Assembly: GCA_030593565.1 (NCBI GenBank)
Contig: JAUVGW010000012.1
Coordinates: 1 to 32,601 of the forward strand
Length of the DNA stretch: 32,601 nt
Origin: Phycisphaerae bacterium
Lineage (GTDB): Bacteria; Planctomycetota; Phycisphaerae; UBA1845; UTPLA1
Direction of reading: 5' to 3'
Position numbers and translations under genes: made by a program. Positions 1 to 9,400 of the stretch are shown piece by piece. Numbering within the stretch: position 1 is the stretch's first letter; every line of letters starts with the position of its first letter. Below the pieces are notes generated by a model that searched no databases, had not been told where the DNA came from, and saw only the letters and a list, made by a program, of their open reading frames with translations.

Positions 1-64
1 TGACCACCTCTTTCAACGTATCTCGTTCTTCATCACTCAATCGAACAATGTACTTCTTCTGCAT
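1..64 (-). CDS. IS630-type transposase, N-terminal fragment cut by the window edge
   Basis: Only the first 21 codons are inside the window, reading MQKKYIVRLSDEERDTLKEV and on past the left edge. The start is supported by an excellent Shine-Dalgarno (AAGGAGGT, complement of 71-78) six bases before the ATG. An opening of the form M-x-K-K-Y-I-V-x-L-(S/T)-x-E-E-R is typical of the N-terminal helix-turn-helix protein of IS630-family transposases. In that family this part binds the element ends and the DDE catalytic domain follows. The catalytic part is not visible, so intactness cannot be judged. Family assignment from 21 residues is an inference; another small DNA-binding protein is possible. 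Confidence 0.55.
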   Translation of the reverse strand, partial: MQKKYIVRLSDEERDTLKEVV

Positions 65-217
65 CGGGAAACCTCCTTGTCTTCCGAGACGTCAAGAACA
101 AGAAGGCAGGATAACCCGAATCCTTAGCTGTGACAAAGCACGAGTTGGCGAGGAGGAGAAGGGCGGTGATCTCTCGCAAATACGTCGATATTCCGGCAAG
201 AATCGCCTTCTTTGCGA

Positions 218-247
218 TTGACGTCGCTCGGAGATATATATTATGAT
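218..247 (+). promoter_or_regulatory. Sigma70-like promoter of the NxxGxxAF-repeat gene
   Basis: A -35 box TTGACG (218-223) and a -10 box TATGAT (242-247) are each 5/6 to consensus and 18 bases apart, in an AT-rich patch (232-250) unlike the surroundings. Transcription would start near 254, giving a leader of about 50 bases before the ATG at 305. Assigned by eye. Confidence 0.5.
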
Positions 248-304
248 TAAGAGAGATGGTCTGCCGGAGCAATTCACGTTTGAGTGGAAGGTGGAGGCGC
301 TGTG

Positions 305-2059
305 ATGAATCGAACGACCATCGTGGTCACCACGACCGCGGCCGTTGTATTGATCGCGTGCGGCGGCGTGCGGGCAGGCACGATCGAGATCCAGACCCTG
401 GCGTTCGTCGGGGAACAAGCCGACGGCATGCCTGAAGGGGTGCAGTTCTCTTATTTCAGCATGCCCTCAATCGGCAGCGGCGGACAGATCGCATTTGCGG
501 CGACCGTCACCGGCCCCGGCATCACGCAGGATAACGACAGAGGCATCTGGTTGGGTCCGCCCGGTGGCCTCGTCCTCGCCGCTCGCGAAGGTGACAGCCC
601 CGCGAGCATGCCGACCGAGGTTTACCCCGAATTGCAGCCTTTCGCGGTCGCAGTGAACCGCGCCGGTCACATCGCCTTCTACGACAGCATTGGACCGGAA
701 AAGCGCGGCGAGCCGCCGATGGGCCTCTGGGCGGGCCCGCCCGGCGACGCCCGGTTGGCCGCGCGTCTGGGTGAGCAGGCAGCCGACATGGTGACTGGCT
801 TTGATTATGCATACTTTCCCGAGTATACGCCCGTCTTCAGCGATACCGGCCACCTTTCCTTCCACGCATCGATCACCGACGGAGTAACCACCACTGCTGG
901 GTTCGGCGTCTGGAGCGGTCCGCCGGAGGCTCTTTCACTCGCGGTCAGGATCGGCGACCCGGCGCCCGACGTGGGAGAGGGTGTTCTCTTCGACATGATT
1001 CGAGAGATGCCGCTCCTCAATTCGACGGGACAGTACTTCTTCAGTAGCTACCTTTCCGGCGACGGCATCACGTTCGCAAATGACGAGGCCGTGTGGTCCG
1101 GTTCGCCCGCCGGTTTCGTTCTTGTGGCCCGAGAGGGCGACCCCGCCGACGGCGTCGGTGCAGGGATCGACTATGATTACGTGTATGCCAAGTCTCTTAG
1201 CGCCACCGGCCTCGTGGCCTTTACGGGGACGCTTGAAGGTTCGGGCGTCGGTTCCGGCAACAAGCGGGGCGCTTGGGCGGGAGCGCCGGATAATCCCCTC
1301 CTGGTCGTCAGACAGGACGACCCCGCGGCCGGTGCACCGGCGGGCGTCAAGTACAACTACCCCAACCGGATCCTCATCAATCAGGCCGGACAGGTGCTGG
1401 TCAACGCATCGCTGAAAGGCACCGGCGTTGACAGCGATAACAACACCGCCAGTTGGATCGGCCCCCCTGGTAACTTGCAGATGATTGTTCGCGAGGACGA
1501 TCACGCCCCCGGCGCACCTTCTGACGTGAAGTTCAGCGGGATCTCCAGCGGCCCTCTGAACGGTCAGGGACAGACCGTGTTCATCAACTATTTACGTGGG
1601 AACATCACGTCGGCCGACGACAGGGCTCTCTATGGCACCGATGCATCCGGCCGACTCTGCCTCCTCGTACGCGAGGGCGATGAAATCGAGGTGCTACCCG
1701 GCGTCACCCACACCGTCATTTCCATTTATCTCCTGAGCACCGAGGGCAACGGAGAAGACGGCCGCCCCACCCCTTTCAATGACGCCGGGCAGGTCGCGTT
1801 CATGGCCACCTTCGACGACGGCTCGCGCGGCATCTTCGCCGTCACCATCCCCAATCCGCAGTGCGCCGGCGATACCAATGGGGATGGCTTCGTCGATGGG
1901 CGAGATCTTGCCAACTTCGTCACCTGTGTTCTATCAGGCTCGTACTGCGGCGGCACCGACATGGACAGCGACGGCGAGACTGCTGAGGCCGACATAACGG
2001 ACGACCTGAGCGCCTTCGTTGACAAGCTCCTCGATGACGCCGACACAAGTTGCCCCTGA
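305..2059 (+). CDS. Secreted NxxGxxAF tandem-repeat protein with dockerin-like C-terminus
   Basis: Predicted secreted protein of 584 residues. The ATG at 305 is chosen over a GTG at 284 because GGAGG (293-297) lies 7 bases upstream of it and it places a signal peptide (MNRTTIVVTTTAAVVLIACG, cleavage near A24) at the true N-terminus. The body is about seven degenerate repeats of 60-75 residues. Each has a strand of the form N-x-x-G-x-x-(A/S)-F (NRAGHIAF, SATGLVAF, NDAGQVAF) followed by W-x-G-P-P-x-x-L-x-x-x-x-R-E-G-D. This matches the family annotated as choice-of-anchor tandem repeat NxxGxxAF-containing protein, probably a beta-propeller-like fold. From about residue 519 a dockerin-like calcium loop (GDTNGDGFVDGRDL) and a degenerate partner follow. 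Function is unknown; a cell-surface role is inferred. It converges with typA downstream. Confidence 0.85.
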   Translation: MNRTTIVVTTTAAVVLIACGGVRAGTIEIQTLAFVGEQADGMPEGVQFSYFSMPSIGSGGQIAFAATVTGPGITQDNDRGIWLGPPGGLVLAAREGDSPASMPTEVYPELQPFAVAVNRAGHIAFYDSIGPEKRGEPPMGLWAGPPGDARLAARLGEQAADMVTGFDYAYFPEYTPVFSDTGHLSFHASITDGVTTTAGFGVWSGPPEALSLAVRIGDPAPDVGEGVLFDMIREMPLLNSTGQYFFSSYLSGDGITFANDEAVWSGSPAGFVLVAREGDPADGVGAGIDYDYVYAKSLSATGLVAFTGTLEGSGVGSGNKRGAWAGAPDNPLLVVRQDDPAAGAPAGVKYNYPNRILINQAGQVLVNASLKGTGVDSDNNTASWIGPPGNLQMIVREDDHAPGAPSDVKFSGISSGPLNGQGQTVFINYLRGNITSADDRALYGTDASGRLCLLVREGDEIEVLPGVTHTVISIYLLSTEGNGEDGRPTPFNDAGQVAFMATFDDGSRGIFAVTIPNPQCAGDTNGDGFVDGRDLANFVTCVLSGSYCGGTDMDSDGETAEADITDDLSAFVDKLLDDADTSCP

Positions 2060-2108
2060 GTGAGGGCGCCGCCGATCCGCCGCACGTCGGCAGTGTGTTC
2101 CAGGGATC

Positions 2109-2125
2109 CTGGGGCGTTGCCCCAG
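2109..2125. repeat. Perfect 7-bp hairpin between convergent genes
   Basis: CTGGGGC and GCCCCAG pair around a GTT loop, about 50 bases after the secreted-repeat gene. There is no T-run, so it is not a classical intrinsic terminator, but it could still slow transcription from either convergent gene. Confidence 0.4.
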
Positions 2126-2171
2126 ACCCCACCAGTGACGCCTCCCTGGACCATGAAATCCGCTGCGCTCC

Positions 2172-2220
2172 ATCCGTGGTTACGTGCCACGATCCCACCG
2201 GATCCGTGGGTACGTGTCAT
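2172..2220. repeat. Imperfect 19-base direct repeat
   Basis: Two copies of ATCCGTGG-x-TACGTG-x-CA-x (2172-2190 and 2202-2220) match at 16 of 19 positions with an 11-base gap. The first copy can also fold (CGTGG/CCACG). It lies in the spacer between the end of the secreted-repeat gene and the 3' end of typA. Role unknown. Confidence 0.45.
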
Positions 2221-2304
2221 CACCTTGAGTGTGAAAGATGTTTACAGTACTGATTTGTGGCCCCGCCGCACTTGGAGCGCGCGCCCGATGACGACCAGCA
2301 TCCG

Positions 2305-4116
<1,812 letters not shown>

Positions 4117-4219
4117 TTGGCCTTCTTTCTATTCAGGCTTTGGGGAAACGGTAACGGTCGGCCCCGCGCTCAACGTGACCACAACAGGGAGATCACGTCA
4201 AGGGGAAGGCGTCAGAGCA

Positions 4220-4388
4220 GTTTCGGAGGGGCCCATGACAGATTCGGCGGCATTGCTCCGAAGGGTCCAACGGGTGCCACTGGCGGCTTGTCCGCCAGTG
4301 TCTCAACAGATAGCGCCCTACACGGACACTGGCAGGCAAGCTGCCAGTGGCACCCCGCCGCCGATTGTGTCACGAACCCGTTTCGGAG
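4220..4388. mobile_element. MITE-like element with terminal inverted repeats and 9-bp target duplication
   Basis: The 151-base element (4229-4379) is bounded by identical 9-mers GTTTCGGAG at 4220-4228 and 4380-4388. Its ends are imperfect inverted repeats of 23 bases (4229-4251 and 4357-4379) matching at 18 positions, with core GGG..C.TGACA and inner TCGGCGGC. The related repeat at 18129-18320 has only one copy of the target-like sequence (ACTTTGGAG, 18234-18242) and no insert, so it acts as a natural empty site. The element has no coding capacity and carries a two-hairpin palindrome at its centre (4272-4356). The mobilising transposase is unknown. Confidence 0.7.
4272..4356. repeat. Two-hairpin palindrome inside the MITE-like element
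   Basis: The outer inverted repeat is GGGTGCCACTGG (4272-4283) with CCAGTGGCACCC (4344-4355). Inside are two perfect 9-bp hairpins: CACTGGCGG/CCGCCAGTG (4278-4300, loop CTTGT) and CACTGGCAG/CTGCCAGTG (4327-4349, loop GCAAG). The same two hairpins recur in reverse orientation at 6244-6304. The layout resembles REP doublets (REPIN/BIME). Confidence 0.8.
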
Positions 4389-4531
4389 TGAACGTAGCGT
4401 CCGATCCCCGTGTCGGATGTTGAAGGCCAACGGTTTCCGGCGGCCGACAGGGGCGTCGGCCGCTACAGACAAACGTGAAATGCCATAAAGCACGCAACAG
4501 ATACAGTGCGGTTGCGGCGAGATCCCTGCTG

Positions 4532-5155
4532 TTACGTTGTGCCTGCCACGCGACGGAGTTGCCTGTTTTGCAGCCCAAGGGTCAACAACAGCAGGCCTTT
4601 CATGATCCCGGATTGCACCGACTTGTCCTCAGCACAGTGGAATCCGTACCGGATGCGCCCCGGCGCGAGTTCCCGGGCGCTCTGGATGCTGGCCTTGCCG
4701 GAGTAAGCCCGGTCCTCATGCCACAACGTTACGTCGAGCACCTTTGCGATGTTGTGCCTTGCTGAAGCAACGGCGGAAAAGCCCGAAAAACTCACGTCCA
4801 GAAGTTGGCAGCCGTCTTGATCTCCGAGTTTGGCCGTCAGGTCCGCCATGACGGCTGACACGCGGAAGGCCTGACGGCTTTCAACAGAGACCGGCTTACC
4901 AGTGATGCGAAACTCGATCACCGGATTGAGGTCTTCGTTGTCAACGGTTATGACATGCGCAGCCTGCTGGCTGAACACATTCCTTATTTCGTGGTATATG
5001 AAGACATATGTATCTTCTTTGATCCGGATGCCCTCTTCCTCCAGTTTGGCGGTGTAGACATCGTCGTTGAAGCCCAGGATCATCGCCGGCCGGAGAATGC
5101 GATCCTTGGATCCCCCGGGAATATGAATCCAGAAGCCGCTGTCAATGTTCAACAT
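4532..5155 (-). CDS. PilZ-domain cyclic-di-GMP receptor
   Basis: Predicted cytoplasmic c-di-GMP effector of 207 residues. The ATG at 5155 is chosen because AAGGAG (complement of 5163-5168) sits 7 bases upstream; an upstream in-frame ATG at 5203 lacks this. Residues 1-90 form a beta-rich N-terminal domain like the YcgR-type partner domain. The PilZ domain runs from about 93 to 195 with both ligand motifs intact: RxxxR (R94-R98, RQAFR) and DxSxxG (D120-G125, DVSFSG), followed by a later conserved Tyr-Gly-Phe strand. In this family ligand binding switches motility, adhesion or exopolysaccharide output. The partner cannot be named. The pseudopilin gene lies upstream on the same strand but 386 bases away behind a probable terminator, so co-transcription is doubtful. 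Confidence 0.85.
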   Translation of the reverse strand: MLNIDSGFWIHIPGGSKDRILRPAMILGFNDDVYTAKLEEEGIRIKEDTYVFIYHEIRNVFSQQAAHVITVDNEDLNPVIEFRITGKPVSVESRQAFRVSAVMADLTAKLGDQDGCQLLDVSFSGFSAVASARHNIAKVLDVTLWHEDRAYSGKASIQSARELAPGRIRYGFHCAEDKSVQSGIMKGLLLLTLGLQNRQLRRVAGTT

Positions 5156-5541
5156 GATACTACTCCTTCCAACCCGAGATCGACCGGACGAGCCTGTCTG
5201 CATCCCTATCGGCCGGTACGGTTGGTTGACTAAGCTATGTGGATCGAGACGTCCTGCTTATCGGGCATTTCCCACTTATCGAACCTCAACCGGCCATCAC
5301 ACGTGGTCGAGCCATTCGATTCAGGCGACAACGGGTTTTCTCGCTGTGATCCAGCCCATCCGGCTGCTCCGTCGTGCCAATCTTGCTCTTGCCGCTTCGG
5401 GGAAAATGGCCATCGTTGGCTTCCATAAGGGCGAAAGTGGCAACATGAAAAGAGCGCGACAGCCTCGATGACTACCGCGCCCTTGACGTTCTGTCTTCTG
5501 GTGTCGCTGCGCCCTTCGCCTCGAATCTGCGATATCGCCGA
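5156..5541. other. Spacer between PilZ and pseudopilin genes
   Basis: No gene is supported. Apart from the PilZ ribosome site (5163-5168) and a minus-strand terminator (5447-5482), no repeat or promoter could be assigned with confidence. Confidence 0.5.
5447..5482 (-). terminator. Probable intrinsic terminator of the pseudopilin gene
   Basis: On the minus strand a 13-pair stem (5482-5470 with 5464-5452, loop of 5) contains four G-U pairs and is followed by CTTTTC. The same bases on plus-strand RNA would give A-C mismatches, so the structure favours minus-strand transcription. It lies about 60 bases after the pseudopilin stop. Confidence 0.5.
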
Positions 5542-5946
5542 CTACAACGTGTCGTGGGCGCCGTCGTTCGCCCTGAAGTCGCCAGTCGTTTCGTTGTAGT
5601 ACCATCCCGAGGTGCCGTTGAGAATGACCTTGATGAGCTTCATGTTGTTGTACGGATTCTCCGGAATGCTGAGGAGATACGGCCCAAAGTCAGGGCCGAT
5701 ATTGCCATCTATGTCGGTGCGCCTCTTCATCTGCCGCCGGAATTCTGAGAACGTCGGGTAATTGTTGTTGTGCTCGAGTTTGTACAACTCGATCTGCGCG
5801 CGGATTATCTTCAGGTCCGTCGTCAACGAACTCAGTTGTGTGTCCGCTCTCGCGTCGCTGAACTGCGGCACGACAACCGTCGACAGAATCCCCAGGATCA
5901 CCACGACGATCAACAGCTCGACAAGTGTAAACGCAAGACTTCTCAC
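5542..5946 (-). CDS. Type II secretion/type IV pilus pseudopilin (GspG-like)
   Basis: Prepilin-like protein of 134 residues. A five-residue leader (MRSLA) precedes the processing and methylation motif FTLVELLIVVVILGILS, with Glu at +5 of the mature protein. Cleavage would follow Ala, where Gly is more common. The hydrophobic helix inserts in the inner membrane before assembly. The next helix (TDLKIIRAQIELYKLEHN) and the ending (W-Y-Y-N-x-x-T-G-x-F-R-A-N) match GspG-type major pseudopilins. The start is GTG (5946) with GGAG 8 bases upstream. No gspD/E/F or pilus genes are adjacent, so it is an orphan. Such orphan prepilin-like genes are abundant in Planctomycetota, and its assembly system must be encoded elsewhere. 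Confidence 0.88.
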   Translation of the reverse strand: MRSLAFTLVELLIVVVILGILSTVVVPQFSDARADTQLSSLTTDLKIIRAQIELYKLEHNNNYPTFSEFRRQMKRRTDIDGNIGPDFGPYLLSIPENPYNNMKLIKVILNGTSGWYYNETTGDFRANDGAHDTL

Positions 5947-6212
5947 GTATTCGGCTCCACAAATCTACCACGTAGGATAGACTGGCTACACGCATATCGG
6001 GAAAAACACCGCGAAGAATCATCCAAAATGCCTCGTTTTCGAGATATCGAACCAGTGCCCGACCGAGAATAGCCGGCTTGACTCGACAGGAGGCTGAGCA
6101 TCTGGTTATGGCCCCCCGGCCACCCTTCTCGCGCGTTGAACAGAGTGCTCGGTACGTATGGCGCCGACATGCGCCCCGCTTGCGGGCGTTAAGCGAAGGC
6201 AATGCTCGTTGG

Positions 6213-6330
6213 CAGCGATGCGTAGTGGTTCACTTTGATCAATGGGTGCCACTGGCAGCTTGCTGCCAGTGTCGGCACTGGCGGTCAAGCCGCCAGTGGC
6301 ACCCAAAGTGAACCACGACCCAGCGATGCG
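6213..6330. mobile_element. Two-hairpin palindromic element flanked by 10-bp direct repeats
   Basis: The direct repeat CAGCGATGCG occurs at 6213-6222 and 6321-6330. Between them is an inverted repeat GTGGTTCACTTT (6225-6236) / AAAGTGAACCAC (6305-6316). It encloses GGGTGCC...GGCACCC (6244-6304) with two perfect 9-bp hairpins (6250-6271 and 6276-6298). The inner 61 bases are the reverse-oriented counterpart of 4272-4356 with a shorter centre. The direct repeats look like a target duplication, but the spacing to the inverted repeat is uneven (2 versus 4 bases). Confidence 0.6.
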
Positions 6331-6332
6331 AA

Positions 6333-6371
6333 ACGGGCTCGCCCTGTCGGAACACCGCAGGGCGAGCCCGT
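6333..6371 (-). terminator. Strong hairpin, probable terminator of the 1608-residue protein gene
   Basis: A perfect 14-bp stem (ACGGGCTCGCCCTG at 6333-6346 with its complement at 6358-6371) has an 11-base loop. It lies 41 bases after the TAG of the large minus-strand gene and is followed on that strand by only a short TTT, so termination may be partly structure-driven. Confidence 0.6.
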
Positions 6372-6412
6372 GTATGTGCGTCGAAGACGCGCGAGACGCT
6401 AAGGCGTCCGGG

Positions 6413-9400
6413 CTACGGGATCACCAGGTCGACGAACCACTGAATGTCATCGCCGTTGATGACTCCGTCCTTGTTGACGTCCGCTTCGCATCCGCCGCCG
6501 TTGAGCAGGGCGTCGACCATCGGGGCGACGTCGTCGAAGTCGACGTTGCCGTCCTCGTTCACGTCGCCACGCGGGCCGAGCTCGACCGGCACGTCGGCGA
6601 CGTTGCCGACACAGTCGGTGACGCGCACCGCACCACTGCCGCACTGGCTCGGGTCGGTCAGGGCGACCGAGTACCGAACGATGGCATCGCCCGGATCGAA
6701 GGGATCGACCGCCAGCGTCAGGTTGTCAGCACCGGGAAGCAGCTCGATCGTGCAGATGCCGCTGTCATGCGTTTCGCCATCCTCGGCCCGACCGTCGTAC
6801 CTGTCGGGGAAGGTCGACGACTCGATCGTCAACGCCCAGCTCTCGAACGTGCCATCCGGGTACTGGCTGTAGTCATCCGCGACCTTCAGCGTGTAAGTGC
6901 CGACCGCCGGCACGCCGTCCAGCGTCGAGAGCGAACCGGTCTCCGGCTGCCAGGAGCCGGTGAAGGGGGCGGCCGTGTACGAGCTGGGGATCACCTCGGC
7001 GGCCTCGTCGTCGAGGGTCACGTCGATGAAGTCATTGCCGGTGCTACCCCTATCCGAGAACAGATCGATGAACATCGGGCTCGTCAGCGTCATGTCGATA
7101 TCCGACGCATTGGGGTGCAGGATGTTGAAGGTGATGTTGACGTCCTCGACGGTGTCGATATCGGTCACGACGATGTCGGACGAGACGCCGGCAGGATTGT
7201 TGTTCGGAATGACCTGCGGCAGATCGGTGCTGAGGTAGCGCTGCGTGTGGCCCGTCGAGCCGGTGCAAACCGGGCTCAGGGCGTCGATTTCCACCAGCGC
7301 ATAGCCGCGAAGACCGCAGCCATCTACTACGCGTACGTACCCGCGACCGTTGGCCATCGGATCGACCAAGGCAATCACGAAGCTGACGTGACTGGCCCCG
7401 TTGGGTGGGTCTGGCGCCATCGATACGATCTGGAGGTTGTCGGCATACGGCGCCATTTCGACGACTTCGATTCCGGTGTCGTCCACCTCATTGTCGGAGG
7501 CCGTGCCTGCGAATTCGTGCGACACCGGGTTGACCATGCCGCCAATCACCGGCGGGCTCTGGTCGATACCAGCCGCTGCCAGGCTGATCGGCACGGTTGT
7601 GACATTGGTGGCGCAGTCGGTGATCTCGAGTGTGCCGCTGCCAGGCAGCGCCGGGTCAGTCAGCGTCACCACATAATCAACGATTTCGTCGCCGGGCGTG
7701 AAGGTAGCTGCTACGGCTAGGTTCGTCGCGCCACCGGCCAGGGCAATCGAACAAATACCCGTACCGGGATAGGCGTCCATCGTGGTGCCGACGTATCGAT
7801 CCGCCGCGCACGGGTTCTTAATGGTTGCCGACCAGCGTCGGAAGATCGCTACGCCAGTGGTGGTCGAGTAGCCCGGGCGGTAGTCTGCCACGAACAGATC
7901 CCACGATCCGGAGGAGTCGGCGCCGGCCAAACCGAACAGCATGTGGTCGCGATCATCGGTGGTGATGCCGTTGAAGATAAACTCGCCGCGGCCGTCCGGC
8001 TGATGCAGGCCCAGGAACTCGATCGATCCCGCCGCGGGTTCGAGGTGCGTGTCGTCGGCCTCAGGCGCGTCGTCGTCCAGGATGAGTTCGATGCCGCCGT
8101 CCTTGGTCAAGCCGACCGAGAAGCGATCGTCCATACCGGTACGATTCAGCAACGACGCGAAGTCGCCGCCGTGTGTGAGCGTCGACGTGATCCGGCCGGT
8201 GTCCTTGGTGTCGATCGTCAACTCGACTTCCACCTCACCCACCAACGTCGAATCGCCCACGTTGACCGAGGACGTCGCGCCGGTCGGGCTGTCGATGGGC
8301 AGAACCGCCTGTACCTCCGCGCCGAATTGAAGGTCGGTGGTGACGGCTCCGCTGTTCGACGGCCCTGTCCCGTCGACCGCGCCCAGCAGGGCAATGGGAA
8401 CCACACACGTGTTTCCGCCGAGGTCGGTGACGGTGAGCGTGCCCGATCCGTTTACCGATGTGTCGATCAAGCTGACGGAATAGCTGACTTCCGTATCGCC
8501 CGGCACGAACTCGGGCGACAGGTCGAGTTGCGTATTGACCACGTCGGTTAGCACGACCGAGGCAATTCCACTGTCGAGTCCCAGGGTGTCGGTGGCGGTT
8601 CCGGCGTACGTCTCGGGAGCGCCAAACGAAGCCTTGATGACCATGGACCATTCGACCAGGCGGGAACCGCCGCCGGGGGAGGAGGAGTCGTCGACGACAT
8701 TGAGCTTCCATCTGCCCTGGGCCTGCTCGCTGTTGAGCTGGGCCAGGCCGGCGGCGTCATCCGGCAGCCAGGTACCGGTGTAGGGCGGGGTGCCGCTGTA
8801 GCCGGGGAAGGATTCGTCCGCGTCATCGTCAAAGGTTGCGTCGGTGATGTCGACCCCCGAACTACTGCCGCGATCCGTGATCAACTCGACGCGTGTCCCG
8901 GTCGGGCTCTCCAGCCAGCAGTCGATGTTGCTCGACCCGAGCGTCTCGATCGACATTGTAACGGTGATCTTGGTGATGATGCCGGCCTCGGCAACGTCGA
9001 TGGTGCCGTCGATGCCGGGTCCGGACGTCTCGTAGTCTGGCACGTGGATCGGGTCATGCAGGCTCACCGGCGAGCGGGCTGAGAAGTTCGCGCCACTGCA
9101 CACCGGCGGATCAACGTCGATCGCCGCCATCGCACACGCGGTGTTGCCCGCACAGTCCTCGACGAACAGCTTGCCGGCGCCGCTCTGCATGCCGTCAACC
9201 AGCGTGACCTGGAAACTTACCGACCCGTCGCCGGGCGTGAAGACCAGCCCCGAGACTTGCACGTTCGTGGCATCGACGAGCCAGGCATCACAGATGCCTG
9301 TGTCGCCGCCGGCGTTATCCGTGGCGGTCACGTCGATCAGGTCGTTGTCATCATCCGGCGTGAGCGTCAGGATCGGGTCAACGTCTTCAGTCAAGGCCGG

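Larger units (their letters stand above)
5947..6412. other. Spacer with palindromic element and terminator
   Basis: No gene is supported. Bases 6223-6320 hold a palindromic element flanked by 10-base direct repeats, and 6333-6371 a strong hairpin that probably ends the large gene to the right. In 5947-6212 nothing was recognised. Confidence 0.6.

Noticed and set aside
4260-4360. CRISPR array
   Set aside because: The repeats are paired hairpins in inverted orientation, not regularly spaced direct repeats, and no cas gene is present.
6242-7720. Long plus-strand open frame (492 codons)
   Set aside because: Antisense shadow of the P-domain/dockerin protein; low-complexity Arg/Asp/Val composition and no ribosome site.
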